Counted from the first letter of the stretch, positions 50,081 through 59,952 are shown. The stretch: 64,000 bases of DNA from Desulfitobacterium hafniense DCB-2 (GCF_000021925.1 NC_011830.1:62001-126000); one strand, 5' to 3'. Numbers and translations are program-made. Notes: generated by a model from the letters alone, not told the origin.

Positions 50081-51478
50081 TTAAAAATCCAGCGGACAGG
50101 GCTTGGGAGCAATAATCCGTTCATTGACCAAAAAAGCCTGGTCATCAGAGCTGAGGTTTGACACGATGACGGCTGCCAGTTCCAATTCACGGCGTCTGAG
50201 ACGGCAGATCGCTTCGGAGGGAACATGTGAGGAGCCGCTGGAGCTGAGGTTATCATGCAGGCAGCCGCCTGCACAATAATAGCGGGCAAAGCAGGAGGCA
50301 CAGTTTGCCCGAAGGGCTGGAGGACTTTGGAGATAATCATCCCGGTTGAAGTTCTCATCGCCCACATGTCCCAGTTTATAATCATCGTTACCTACAAAGC
50401 GGTGACAGGGATAGATATCTCCGGTTACAGATACACCGACCATCTTGCGGCCGATACCACAAAAATGGTATTTACGGCGATTGTGCAGCAGGGCGATCAT
50501 ACCGGGATAAATCCCATATCCCCCGCTGCTTGCTCTTAAACCGCGGAGGATGTCCTTGTCCCTGCTCCGCAGATGGTGCAGCCAGGCTGCTGTTTCCTGC
50601 TCTAAAGCCTGAAGCTGTGCTTGAGTTTTGCGGCTGCTTGGGTTTCTTTCAGACTCATCAGCGAAGAGAGAAGAGGAGGCTGGGGCCAGGGTTATGGAGG
50701 TAAAGCCTAAGTCCTGCAGGGTCGCTTTGACAAGTTGAGGATTTGTATCACCCCAAAGAACCCCATGTCCGGAAGCTTCAGGAACGCAGGCCAGTAATTT
50801 TTTGATCTTCGGCACAACCGAGTCATAGGAACCCTGACCGTTGGCATAGGGACGTTGGGCATCCTGGATTTCCTTGGGTCCATCAAAGCTGATCTGTACG
50901 GAAAATTGATGCTCTTTGATAAAGGCAATTTTTTCGTCATCCAATAAGGTAGCGTTGGTCGTCACATAGAAGGCCACTTCCTTGTGGGCTTCCTGGGCTT
51001 TGCTTTGGGCATAGTCCACTGTGGCTTTCATCAGCGGGAAATTAATAAAAGGTTCGCCGCCAAAGAAACCCAAGTGGATTTTTTTCATGTTTCCCGACCA
51101 GGCGATCAGCCAATCCACAGCTTGTTTGGCGGTGGCGGAGTCCATACTGCCGCCGGCTCCATATTCACCCCCATCGCCATAGCAGTAAATACAGCGCAGA
51201 TTACAGGATTGGGTGAGGAAAAGGTACAGATAAGTGATGGGCACAGGTTCCATCTGCACAGCAGGTGCATCATTGTCCTGGCATTCGCTAATCAGGTCCC
51301 ACGACCTGAGGATTTTTTCCTGATCTGCCGGAAGCTTTGTTTGTGGCTCCCGGATATTATGCAGGATTGGCAAAAGCTCCGTGCTCACTGAATGGGCCGC
51401 CATCTTCTCGATATTCAGCAGATAAGGATGGCCCCGATATTCAAACAGGTGAAAGGGACTAACTTCTTTTTTGCTCAT
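50081..51478 (-). CDS. Radical SAM/SPASM peptide maturase
   Basis: 465 residues. The 4Fe-4S cluster that splits SAM is held by Cys92, Cys96 and Cys99 (CNLRCIYC), followed by GGEPFINFPLM and QISFDGP. The C-terminal SPASM-type region has further cysteines (FCGIG, YPCHRFVG, CASCFARYYCAGGC) for auxiliary clusters. The N-terminal 80 residues resemble a peptide-recognition (RRE-like) part. Enzymes of this kind form thioether or C-C bonds in sactipeptides and ranthipeptides; the Nif11-type precursor lies just beyond its 3' end, on the opposite strand. Start ATG 51478 with GGGAGAGAA upstream. Confidence 0.87.
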   Translation of the reverse strand: MSKKEVSPFHLFEYRGHPYLLNIEKMAAHSVSTELLPILHNIREPQTKLPADQEKILRSWDLISECQDNDAPAVQMEPVPITYLYLFLTQSCNLRCIYCYGDGGEYGAGGSMDSATAKQAVDWLIAWSGNMKKIHLGFFGGEPFINFPLMKATVDYAQSKAQEAHKEVAFYVTTNATLLDDEKIAFIKEHQFSVQISFDGPKEIQDAQRPYANGQGSYDSVVPKIKKLLACVPEASGHGVLWGDTNPQLVKATLQDLGFTSITLAPASSSLFADESERNPSSRKTQAQLQALEQETAAWLHHLRSRDKDILRGLRASSGGYGIYPGMIALLHNRRKYHFCGIGRKMVGVSVTGDIYPCHRFVGNDDYKLGHVGDENFNRDDYLQSPPALRANCASCFARYYCAGGCLHDNLSSSGSSHVPSEAICRLRRRELELAAVIVSNLSSDDQAFLVNERIIAPKPCPLDF

Positions 51479-51684
51479 GCAGTTCTCTCCCTAAAGTCCA
51501 TTTATTAGTTTATACGCAAAAAGGGCAGGAGCATTACAGAACACAAGGATCGAACTGCTTTCATAGCAAAGAACACTGTAATGGATGATCAGATCTGACG
51601 TATTAAGTAGATGAAGATAAGTTAAATCCTTCCGGACTTTTTAGGCTGATACAAAAGAGATAATTTGGAGAGCAAGGTGTAGAT

Positions 51685-52827
51685 ATGTTGAAAAGCAGGG
51701 TGATCAAGAAGTCTCTGGCGATGATCTTCATTTTAGGGCTCAGCCTATGGCCTCTGGGATGTACCCAAGTCAACCCAAGTGAGGAAATCTTCATCGGTGT
51801 TGCCTGGCCCTTTGCCTCTCTTGATGATTTATTTGCCGAGGGTCTTGAGCTGGCCGTTCAGGAGATTAACGAGCAGGGTGGTGTACAGGGACGCAAGCTG
51901 AGCCTGGTCAAGGCTGATGACGAAGCAGAGCTGGAAAAGGGGCTGGCCATCGCTCAAGCTTTCGCGGACAATGCAGGGATTCAGGCTGTGATTGGTCATC
52001 GCAATTCTTTTATCTCGATTCCAGCGGCTTCGATTTATGATCAAGCAGGATTGGTCATGTTATCCCCGGCTTCGACTTCACCTGACCTGACTGATCACGG
52101 GTATATTCATGTCTTTCGCAATATTCCCTCTGATCAGGAGATTGCCCGGCAACTGGCGATTTATCTTGCAGAGCAGGGTCATGAGCGGATGGTCATTTAT
52201 TACACTGATGATTCATACGGCAATGGTTTGGCCAATGCCTTTGAAGATTATGCCCGTGCCCAAGGAATAACGATCGTCGATCGCTTTAACTACTATGGCA
52301 ATCTAAAGGATCTGGAACGCTTGTATGATAAATGGCAAGCCTTTGGTATGGATGGGATATTTATTGCTAAGACCGCGACTGGAGGAGGAACTGAATTTTT
52401 GGTGGATGCTAAAAGTGTGGGCATTGAGGTTCCTTTAATTGCCGGTAATTCATGGGACGCCCTTTCCCTGACCGAAGACATTGAGAATATCGGGATGACG
52501 GCGGAGGGATTACTGGTGGGTTCTTTTTTTAACCCCCAGCGTCCGGATTCCAGGACCCAGGATTTTGTGGAAGCCTTCCGGAGGGAATATGGGCAACCAC
52601 CCACCTCCTATGCGGCAGCAGGCTATGATGCGGTCATCCTGTTGGCAGAGGCTTTGGAAAAGTCCGATCTGACCCACCCTGCTACACTTGCCCAAGGGTT
52701 AAGGGACCTGGGACCATGGGAAGGTGTGATGGGAATGCACCGGTTCGACGGACGGGGGGATGACATTGGCGATTTGGTAGTGCTGAAGAAGATGAAGGAC
52801 GGACGGTTTGAGTATCTTGGGCATTAG
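51685..52827 (+). CDS. Substrate-binding lipoprotein (LivK-type periplasmic-binding fold)
   Basis: 380 residues. The signal peptide ends at a lipobox (WPLGC, Cys about 26), so it is a membrane-anchored lipoprotein. The mature part is a type I periplasmic-binding fold of the branched-chain amino acid class (FIGVAWPFASLDDLFAEGLELAVQEINEQGGVQGRKL, VIGHRNSFISIPAASIYDQAGL). No cognate ABC permease is nearby; instead the NHLM export genes follow after 15 bases. It could sense or bind the exported peptide or a cue for the cluster; this is inference. AAGGTGTAG precedes ATG 51685. Confidence 0.8.
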   Translation: MLKSRVIKKSLAMIFILGLSLWPLGCTQVNPSEEIFIGVAWPFASLDDLFAEGLELAVQEINEQGGVQGRKLSLVKADDEAELEKGLAIAQAFADNAGIQAVIGHRNSFISIPAASIYDQAGLVMLSPASTSPDLTDHGYIHVFRNIPSDQEIARQLAIYLAEQGHERMVIYYTDDSYGNGLANAFEDYARAQGITIVDRFNYYGNLKDLERLYDKWQAFGMDGIFIAKTATGGGTEFLVDAKSVGIEVPLIAGNSWDALSLTEDIENIGMTAEGLLVGSFFNPQRPDSRTQDFVEAFRREYGQPPTSYAAAGYDAVILLAEALEKSDLTHPATLAQGLRDLGPWEGVMGMHRFDGRGDDIGDLVVLKKMKDGRFEYLGH

Positions 52828-52842
52828 GGGAGGTGCAGATGG

Positions 52843-53781
52843 GTGAGGCAAGGGTTATTTCGTGACGTTTCTTTGACAAGGCTGTCCTCTCCTGAGCAGC
52901 TCGATCAGCGGATTCAGGTAACTTCACCTAAGGCTTGGCTGGCCTTGCTGGCTATAGGCCTGATTCTTATGAGCGGGGTCGTCTGGGGACTATTAGGGAG
53001 CATTCCCACGAAGATTCAGGGACAGGGCATACTCCTGAATAATGGGGGCGTGTTTTCCCTCCAGCATCACGCTTCCGGTCAGATCAGTGATATCCGGGTA
53101 AAGGTTGGGCAGGAGGTCAGGCAAGGGGATGTCATTGCCAGGATTGAGCAACCGGAGCTGGTCGCTCAAATCAAGGGACTCTTAGGCAGCCAGGCCGCCA
53201 TGGATAAGGATGGTCAAGGCGGGGAGCCGGCCTTGGCTGGTATCGAAGAACAGATACGGCAGCTGCGCAGTGAATTAGTCTACCAGACTCAGGTTGTGTC
53301 AGAAGTTGATGGACGTATCCTGGAGTTAAATATTAGCAAGGGAAGTATCGTCAAACCAGGGGATACCTTGGCAACCCTTGAACAGTATGGTGATACAGTC
53401 AAGCTGGAGGCTATAGTTTATGTTCCGGCCGAGCAGGGTGGACTGCTCCGTCCCGGCATGGAATGTCAGATTTCTCCGACCACGGTCAATAAAGAGGAGT
53501 ACGGCTACTTGTTAGGGCGGGTGAATACGGTAGCGGAGTATCCGGCAACTGCCCAAAGTATGATGCAGACCCTGGGCAATGAGAGCCTGGTCACCTTTTT
53601 AGCCGGACAGGGTGCCCCTTTACTGGTGAAGATCGATCTGGTTCCGGACAGCGCTACCGAGAGCGGCTATCGCTGGTCATCACCTCTGGGACCGCCGATG
53701 TCCTTTCAGAGTGGGACCATTATCACCACGGAAATTATCACCCAGCGGGAGAAACCCATTCACAAAGTTATCCCCTTTTAA
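52843..53781 (+). CDS. NHLM-type secretion protein (HlyD/membrane-fusion family)
   Basis: 312 residues. One membrane helix (about 31-52) is followed by a beta-barrel and lipoyl-like region (LQHHASGQISDIRVKVGQEVRQGDVIARIEQPELVAQI), a very short helical hairpin, and a second lipoyl half (VSEVDGRILELNISKGSIVKPGDTLATLEQ). This is the adapter of NHLM bacteriocin exporters, linking the ABC transporter to the cell exterior. GTG 52843 is used (GGGGAGG upstream); an ATG 4 bases earlier is out of frame. Downstream spacing to the C39/ABC gene is 25 bases. Confidence 0.86.
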   Translation: MRQGLFRDVSLTRLSSPEQLDQRIQVTSPKAWLALLAIGLILMSGVVWGLLGSIPTKIQGQGILLNNGGVFSLQHHASGQISDIRVKVGQEVRQGDVIARIEQPELVAQIKGLLGSQAAMDKDGQGGEPALAGIEEQIRQLRSELVYQTQVVSEVDGRILELNISKGSIVKPGDTLATLEQYGDTVKLEAIVYVPAEQGGLLRPGMECQISPTTVNKEEYGYLLGRVNTVAEYPATAQSMMQTLGNESLVTFLAGQGAPLLVKIDLVPDSATESGYRWSSPLGPPMSFQSGTIITTEIITQREKPIHKVIPF

Positions 53782-53806
53782 GAGGTAAGGGGGCGGGAGG
53801 GATTAG

Positions 53807-55990
53807 GTGGTAAAAAAGAAAATCGTCAAGGTTCCCACCGTGCTGCAGATGGAGGCGGTAGAGTGCGGAGCGGCATCTCTGGCTATGATTCTGGCTTATT
53901 ACGGAAAGTATATCACTCTGGAGGAATTAAGAATTGCCTGCGGGGTATCCCGGGATGGGAGTAAAGCCAGCAATCTTCTGAAAGCCGCCAGGAATTATGG
54001 CCTGGAAGCGAAGGGTTACCGAAAAGAACCGGAAGCCCTGCGCAGGATGCCCCTGCCTCTGGTCATTCACTGGAATTTCAGCCACTTCCTCGTTCTCGAG
54101 GGCTTCCATAAAGGAAAAGCAGTCCTGAACGACCCGGCGGCAGGTAGGAGAACCGTTTCGGAGGAAGAATTCAATCTGGCTTTTACGGGTATTGTTCTTT
54201 CCTTTACACCGACAACTGAATTTCAAAAGGACAGCAGAAAGCCTGGTTTGAGCCTGGCCTTAAGAAGAAGGCTTAAAGGCTCGGAGCAGGCCCTGATCTA
54301 TATCATTCTATTGGGTCTGGCCTTAGTCATTCCCGGCTTGATAATCCCTGTGTTTTCCAGAGTATTTGTCGATGATATCCTGTTGGGCGGTCTCCATTCC
54401 TGGGTGTGGCCCTTGCTGCTGGGGATGGGCATTACGGCAATGCTCAGGGGAGTTTTAACCTGGATGCAGCAATATTATTTGCTTAGATTGGAGACGAAAA
54501 TCGCCTTAGCCACCTCCGGTCAGTTTCTGTGGCATATTTTTCGGCTGCCCAGTGAATTCTTTTCCCAGCGGGCGGCCGGTGAGCTTACGTCCAGGATACA
54601 AAGCAACGATAAGGTGGCGAAGCTCTTGTCAGGTAAACTGGCCACTACGGCACTGAATGTCCTCATGATTATGTTTTACTTTACTTTAATGCTCACCTAT
54701 AGCTGGATTTTAGCCTTGGTAGGGTTGGCAATCGCTTTCATCAATGTAGGTTACTTGATTGCGGTTTCGGCCCGGAGAGTCGATTTGAATCGCAGATTAC
54801 TTCAAGATGAGGGGAAGCTGATTGGCTCGAGTATGGCGGGTCTCCAAATTATCGAGACTCTCAAAGCCACAGGCTCGGAAGCCAACTTCTTTGCCCAATG
54901 GTCGGGATATCAGGCGAAATTGCTCAATGCTGAACAGGAGCTGGGAGTTTCTTCACAGTTTTTATCCGTATTCCCCAGTTTTCTAACCGGCATCAATAAC
55001 GCCCTTGTCCTGGTGATCGGCGGTTTTTTGATTCTCGATGGTCAAATGACCATCGGCATGCTGGTAGCTTTCCAAAGCCTGATGAGCAGCTTCATGACGC
55101 CGGTCACCGGACTGGTGGGTCTCGGCGCTGAGCTTCAGGAAATGACAGGTGAGATGAATCGTTTAGATGATGTATTAAACTATCCACTCGGTCGGGACCA
55201 AGGGGACCAGGGGGGTCGGGGGGAGCAGGAGGGTTTAGGGGGGACAGCCGAACCCCCGGCAGGGCAGAAGCTATCCGGCTACGTGGAACTCAGGAACATT
55301 ACCTTTGGCTATAGCATCTTGGAACCGCCATTGATCGAGGATTTCAGCCTAAGCCTGAGGCCGGGGTCACGGGTGGCGCTCGTAGGCGGCTCCGGCAGCG
55401 GAAAATCTACCATCGCCAAAATCATCGCCGGCATCCACCATCCCTGGTCAGGTGAAATTCTCTTTGATGGGCAACCCCGCGCCTCTTTCACCAAGGAAGT
55501 GCTCAGCAATTCCCTAGCTATGGTGGATCAGGAAATATGTATGCTTCAAGGGACGGTCAAAGAGAATATTACCCTCTGGGACGGAACCATTTCGGAGTTC
55601 GGGATGATCCGGGCTGCCAGGGATGCCTGTATCCATGATGAGATTACCGCCCGACCGGGGGGCTATGAACAAATGGTGGAGGAAGGCGGTAAAAATTATA
55701 GCGGCGGTCAGAGGCAAAGGCTGGAGATCGCCAGAGCTTTAGCCCAAAACCCGGTCATTCTGATTATGGATGAAGCCACCAGTGCACTTGATCCTATAAC
55801 AGAGAAGAATGTGGATGAATATATTCGTTATCGGGGGTGTACCTGCATCATTGTTGCCCATCGCCTCAGTACCATACGGGATTGTGACGAGATCATTGTA
55901 CTGGAAAAGGGGAAGATTATTGAGCGGGGAACCCATGGGTCCCTGTATGAGCGTGCGGGAACTTATGCCAAACTGATTGCCACAGGTTGA
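53807..55990 (+). CDS. NHLM-type peptidase/ABC transporter (C39 protease)
   Basis: 727 residues. The N-terminal C39 peptidase has Cys20 (VECGAASLAM), His93 (FSHF) and Asp109 (LNDPAAG), which cut after the double glycine of the leader. Six membrane helices follow (about 160-440), then a Gly-rich linker (about 465-490) and the ABC ATPase (VGGSGSGKST, YSGGQRQRLEIARAL, VILIMDEATSALD). It processes and exports the RiPP product. GTG 53807 has GGGAGG upstream. The linker DNA is very G-rich (55202-55243). Confidence 0.92.
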   Translation: MVKKKIVKVPTVLQMEAVECGAASLAMILAYYGKYITLEELRIACGVSRDGSKASNLLKAARNYGLEAKGYRKEPEALRRMPLPLVIHWNFSHFLVLEGFHKGKAVLNDPAAGRRTVSEEEFNLAFTGIVLSFTPTTEFQKDSRKPGLSLALRRRLKGSEQALIYIILLGLALVIPGLIIPVFSRVFVDDILLGGLHSWVWPLLLGMGITAMLRGVLTWMQQYYLLRLETKIALATSGQFLWHIFRLPSEFFSQRAAGELTSRIQSNDKVAKLLSGKLATTALNVLMIMFYFTLMLTYSWILALVGLAIAFINVGYLIAVSARRVDLNRRLLQDEGKLIGSSMAGLQIIETLKATGSEANFFAQWSGYQAKLLNAEQELGVSSQFLSVFPSFLTGINNALVLVIGGFLILDGQMTIGMLVAFQSLMSSFMTPVTGLVGLGAELQEMTGEMNRLDDVLNYPLGRDQGDQGGRGEQEGLGGTAEPPAGQKLSGYVELRNITFGYSILEPPLIEDFSLSLRPGSRVALVGGSGSGKSTIAKIIAGIHHPWSGEILFDGQPRASFTKEVLSNSLAMVDQEICMLQGTVKENITLWDGTISEFGMIRAARDACIHDEITARPGGYEQMVEEGGKNYSGGQRQRLEIARALAQNPVILIMDEATSALDPITEKNVDEYIRYRGCTCIIVAHRLSTIRDCDEIIVLEKGKIIERGTHGSLYERAGTYAKLIATG

Positions 55991-56027
55991 GTGTGGATCA
56001 GGCAAAATAAACAATCGTGATCGGCAG

Positions 56028-58787
56028 GTGAGTGAAATAGATTATGGGGAGTTTGTTAAGCAAGCGGGAGTGAGTATTCCCCTGGATGGCCAGGAACCAT
56101 TGTTTCTTCAGGAAGATGGCTCTGTTTGGTTGGTGGAGCAGGGGAAGGTGGCCGTCTTTTTAGCAACTATGGAGAATCAGCTGCAGGCGGGGGCCAAAAT
56201 CTTCTTATTTGAAGGCCGAACCGGCGATTGGCTTTTCGGGATAACCCCCGGGGGATCTCCCCACAAGAAAGGTCTGCTGGTCTCAGGACTACCGGGTTCC
56301 CGTCTTCTGCGGCTTGATATCAGACAACTGACAGAGCTGCTTAGGGATAGAAGAGAAACCGATGGCGGGGCACAGAGGGGGCCCCAAGTGCCGGCCCATG
56401 GAGAGAAGATCTACGGGGCTGTAGGCCAATGGCTTCATACTTTGGCCAGAATCAGCCGGCACGGGGACATCTCCCAAGATGAAGTTGCTGCCACAGCCGA
56501 GGTGGTGCTATCTGAATATGAGTATTTGACCAACGATTCGCTTCGCGCAAGGTACCATTCCCAAGTGTTGCAAGGGGTGAGTGATCTTTGGGACAAAAAA
56601 ATAGCGGCAGAGCAGAAAAGACTGGAAGAGAAGGGCCGCTCCGATCAACGGTTGATGGCCAACGCCATGGCAAGGCTGGCTGCCATCACGGAAGAAGTGG
56701 AAACCAAGGTCTTGGCAGATCAGACGGGGGATCCCCTGCTGGATGCTTGCCGCCTTGTGGGTCGGACTATGCAGATCGGGATCGTCGCGCCCCCTGAAGT
56801 CTTGGGAAGTTCAAAAGTGATGCTGCTGGATGAGATCGCCCGGGCTTCACGTATAAGGGTGAGGGAAGTGTCCCTGCACGGCAATTGGTACACCCAGGAT
56901 AGCGGCCCTCTCCTGGGCTATATGAAAGAAGATCATCGCCCGATTGCCCTAATCCCTGCTACGCCGGCAAGCTATTGTATCCATGATTATACCCTGGGGA
57001 TCACCAGGTCTGTTGACAGTGAAACAGCCCAGGAGATTGATGCCTTTGGTTTTGTCTTCTACCGCCCTTTAGCCGAGAGAAAAATCACTGCCCGGGATTT
57101 GCTGGCCTTAGGCTGGGGAAACAGCTGGCGCAGGGATTTCCTGATGATTCTCCTCATGGGTGTTTTGGGTGGTATCTTAGGGACAGCCACACCTCTGGCC
57201 ACTGGAATTATCTTTAATACTATTATTCCCGAAGGGGAGAGGGGACACTTAGTCCAAATAGCCTTTTTTCTGGGAGCCAGCGCCTTAGCCGCGATGATCT
57301 TCCAGTTCGTGCGCAGCTTGGCTGCCTTGCGGATCGAGGGAAAAATGGAGGGCGCTATACAAGCAGCTATTTGGGACCGCTTGTTGAGCCTGCCTGTACC
57401 ATTTTTTAAGCAGTTTCCAGCCGGTGAATTGGCGATGCGGGCGATGGGGATCAGTCAGATTCGCAAAATTCTCTCAGGTGTGACGTTAAATACGGTTCTC
57501 TCCAGCATTTTTTCGGTTTTTACACTGGTCTTAATGTTCTATTATGATCGCCGGCTCGCCGCTGCAGCCACGATGTTAGTGGCTGTCGAACTGCTGATCA
57601 TAGGATTTTTGGGTTATCTGCAAGTGCATTATGAACGAAAGATCTTAGAAGTTTCGAACCAAATCGCAGGGATGATGCTGCAGCTGATCGGCAGTATTAC
57701 AAAGTTTCGGGTAGCCGGTGCCGAGGTTAGAGTTTTTTACAGGTGGGCTGAGAGGTTCAGTGAACAACGTCAGTTCGTCTTTAAAAAGAGGATCCTCGGG
57801 AACTGGCTGACGACTTTTCATGATGTGTTCCCCATCCTTGCCGGCATGATCATTTTTTATACTTTGATTGCCGGCCATAGCTTATTATCACCAGGGGAGT
57901 TCATTGGCTTTAATGTAGCGTTTATCTCGTTTATGATGTCCATGACTTCTTTGACGGAGGCGCTTATTGGTGCATATAGTGTGATTCCCCTCTATCAACG
58001 GGCGAAACCGATTCTGGACACTCTACCGGAGTATGATGAGACGAAAATCGCACCTGCCCCCCTCAGAGGCTCCATCGCAATGGATCATATTTCTTTTCGC
58101 TATAAAGTGGATGGGCCTTTGGTTTTGAAAGATGTATCCTGCCGGATTGAGGAGGGGGATTATGTCGCTTTAGTGGGCACTTCCGGTTGTGGAAAATCGA
58201 CATTGTTAAGGATTTTGCTGGGCTTTGAAAAGCCGGAGACCGGAAAAATATATTACGATGGTCAGGATCTTGAGAAAGTGGATATACGGGCGATCCGGAA
58301 GCAACTGGGGGTTGTACTGCAAAATGGTCAGCTCATGTCAGGGAATATTTTCACGAATATTGTGGGTGCCAATCCTTATCTCACGATCGATGACGCCTGG
58401 GCAGCGGTCAAAATGGTCGGGATGGAAGAGGATATCCAGGCCATGCCCATGGGAATGCATACCATGATCAGCGAAGGCGCCTCGACCCTCTCAGGTGGAC
58501 AAAGACAACGTTTGATGATTGCCCGGGCCATAGTCAATCAGCCGAAAATACTATTCTTTGATGAAGCTACCAGTGCCCTGGATAATCGAACACAAGCCAT
58601 GGTCAGTCAAAGCCTCGACCGGCTGAAAGTCACCCGGATCGTTATCGCTCACCGTTTGAGTACGATCATTAACTGCAGCAAGATCATCGTTATGGATCAG
58701 GGAAGAATCGTCGAGAGCGGTACCTATGATGAACTGATGAGCAAGGGCGGTATTTTCGCTAACCTCGTTCACCGGCAATTGACCTGA
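56028..58787 (+). CDS. NHLM-type ABC transporter ATP-binding/permease protein (second subunit)
   Basis: 919 residues from GTG 56028; an open frame back to TTG 55977 would overlap the upstream stop, and neither start has a strong ribosome site. The N-terminal 380 residues are a specific non-peptidase domain (EYGEKIYG-like cyclic-nucleotide-binding-type start, then unknown) seen in second-type NHLM transporters. Six membrane helices (about 375-640) and an ABC ATPase follow (VGTSGCGKSTLLRIL, LSGGQRQRLMIARAI, ILFFDEATSALD). It probably pairs with the C39/ABC protein to make a heterodimeric exporter. Confidence 0.86.
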   Translation: MSEIDYGEFVKQAGVSIPLDGQEPLFLQEDGSVWLVEQGKVAVFLATMENQLQAGAKIFLFEGRTGDWLFGITPGGSPHKKGLLVSGLPGSRLLRLDIRQLTELLRDRRETDGGAQRGPQVPAHGEKIYGAVGQWLHTLARISRHGDISQDEVAATAEVVLSEYEYLTNDSLRARYHSQVLQGVSDLWDKKIAAEQKRLEEKGRSDQRLMANAMARLAAITEEVETKVLADQTGDPLLDACRLVGRTMQIGIVAPPEVLGSSKVMLLDEIARASRIRVREVSLHGNWYTQDSGPLLGYMKEDHRPIALIPATPASYCIHDYTLGITRSVDSETAQEIDAFGFVFYRPLAERKITARDLLALGWGNSWRRDFLMILLMGVLGGILGTATPLATGIIFNTIIPEGERGHLVQIAFFLGASALAAMIFQFVRSLAALRIEGKMEGAIQAAIWDRLLSLPVPFFKQFPAGELAMRAMGISQIRKILSGVTLNTVLSSIFSVFTLVLMFYYDRRLAAAATMLVAVELLIIGFLGYLQVHYERKILEVSNQIAGMMLQLIGSITKFRVAGAEVRVFYRWAERFSEQRQFVFKKRILGNWLTTFHDVFPILAGMIIFYTLIAGHSLLSPGEFIGFNVAFISFMMSMTSLTEALIGAYSVIPLYQRAKPILDTLPEYDETKIAPAPLRGSIAMDHISFRYKVDGPLVLKDVSCRIEEGDYVALVGTSGCGKSTLLRILLGFEKPETGKIYYDGQDLEKVDIRAIRKQLGVVLQNGQLMSGNIFTNIVGANPYLTIDDAWAAVKMVGMEEDIQAMPMGMHTMISEGASTLSGGQRQRLMIARAIVNQPKILFFDEATSALDNRTQAMVSQSLDRLKVTRIVIAHRLSTIINCSKIIVMDQGRIVESGTYDELMSKGGIFANLVHRQLT

Positions 58788-58822
58788 GCTGGCAGATCTC
58801 ATCATCTCAACTGCAATTATTA

Positions 58823-58866
58823 TCAAAAGAAGTTGGTTGCTCTTGCAATCGACTTCTTTTGTTCTA
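58823..58866 (+). terminator. Terminator of the NHLM export operon
   Basis: Arms CAAAAGAAGT (58824-58833) and ACTTCTTTTG (58852-58861) with an inner TTGC/GCAA, followed by TTC. Confidence 0.65.
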
Positions 58867-58898
58867 TGATAAAGGTGAGGCCGCACTCATGAAACAGC

Positions 58899-58929
58899 TT
58901 GACTTTGACGTCGTGTCGTACTGTATGCT
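58899..58929 (+). promoter_or_regulatory. MerR-type promoter with a 19-base spacer
   Basis: TTGACT (58899-58904) and TATGCT (58924-58929) are 19 bases apart, the long spacing typical of promoters remodelled by MerR proteins; a MerR gene starts 23 bases downstream. Confidence 0.65.
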
Positions 58930-58952
58930 TAGAATAAGAAGGAGCGAAAACC

Positions 58953-59942
58953 ATGACACTACAGCCCATATCCAAAGTTTCCAAAGCGTATGGTGTATCC
59001 ACTCGAACCCTTCGCTATTATGAACAATTGGGACTTTTGCAGAGCAGCAAGCTGCCGGGTTATGCTTACCGGGCCTATGACGAGGAAGCCCTTTCCCGCC
59101 TGCGGCAGATTCTTGTGCTGCGCAAACTGCGGATTCCGCTGAAGCAGATTGGTGTGATTTTGGAGACGCGGGACGCCAGGCTTGCCATAGAGGTATTCGA
59201 GCAAAGTATCACCGGCCTGCAAAGCGAAAAGCAGGCGCTGGAAACCATTGAAGGTATTTTGCGCAGCTTTGTCAGAGAGCTTGAAAAGCTGCTGCCTGAG
59301 CCACTATCTCCCCATGTTTTTGAGCAGGAACATGTCATGGAATTGGTACAGGCTCTTTCTGTTAAAACCCTTTCCCAAAAGGAGGAAACGAGCATGGAAG
59401 AACTGAACCGAGCCAGTGAACTACTGGAACACCTCAAAGACATTCGCATCCTGTACCTGCCCCCGATGACGGTAGCATCTTGTCAGAGCACCGGTGACAA
59501 TCAGGAAGAAGTGGTAGGTGCGGCCATCAGCACATTTATCAAAGAGAGCGGACTTGGGGAGTCTAAACCGGATTTTCGCCGCATCGGGTTTAATAATCCG
59601 GCCAGCGAACAGTCGGGTGGTTCCCTGGGATATGAAGCATGGGTGTCTATCCCTGGCGATATGGAGGTGCCCGCGCCCCTTGTCAAAAAGCAGTTTTTGG
59701 GTGGGCTGTACGCTGCCCACATGATTGCTTTCGGAGAGTTTCAGGAGTGGGGACGGCTGTGGCAATGGGTGATGGATAATGGGGAGTATGATGTGGACTT
59801 TTCGCCCCGGACAGACCCCGCTGATCCGAGGGCCGATCCCTCTCTGGAAGAACAGCTCAATGCCATCCATCATCTTGAAGATGCATCGCCTTTCGGCACA
59901 CAGCTTGATCTGTTGGTGCCTATCAAACCCAAGCAGGGTTAG
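58953..59942 (+). CDS. MerR family regulator with GyrI-like ligand-binding domain
   Basis: 329 residues. The N-terminal winged helix (ISKVSKAYGVSTRTLRYYEQLGLLQSSKLPGYAYRAYDEEALSRLRQILVLRKL) is classical MerR, followed by a dimerisation helix (about 85-145). The C-terminal half (about 165-325) resembles GyrI/AraC effector-binding domains that take bulky aromatic or drug-like ligands. No metal-binding cysteine loop is seen. It is 10 bases from the nitroreductase gene and likely controls it. AAGGAGCG precedes ATG 58953. Confidence 0.85.
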   Translation: MTLQPISKVSKAYGVSTRTLRYYEQLGLLQSSKLPGYAYRAYDEEALSRLRQILVLRKLRIPLKQIGVILETRDARLAIEVFEQSITGLQSEKQALETIEGILRSFVRELEKLLPEPLSPHVFEQEHVMELVQALSVKTLSQKEETSMEELNRASELLEHLKDIRILYLPPMTVASCQSTGDNQEEVVGAAISTFIKESGLGESKPDFRRIGFNNPASEQSGGSLGYEAWVSIPGDMEVPAPLVKKQFLGGLYAAHMIAFGEFQEWGRLWQWVMDNGEYDVDFSPRTDPADPRADPSLEEQLNAIHHLEDASPFGTQLDLLVPIKPKQG

Positions 59943-59952
59943 GAGAGTAAAA

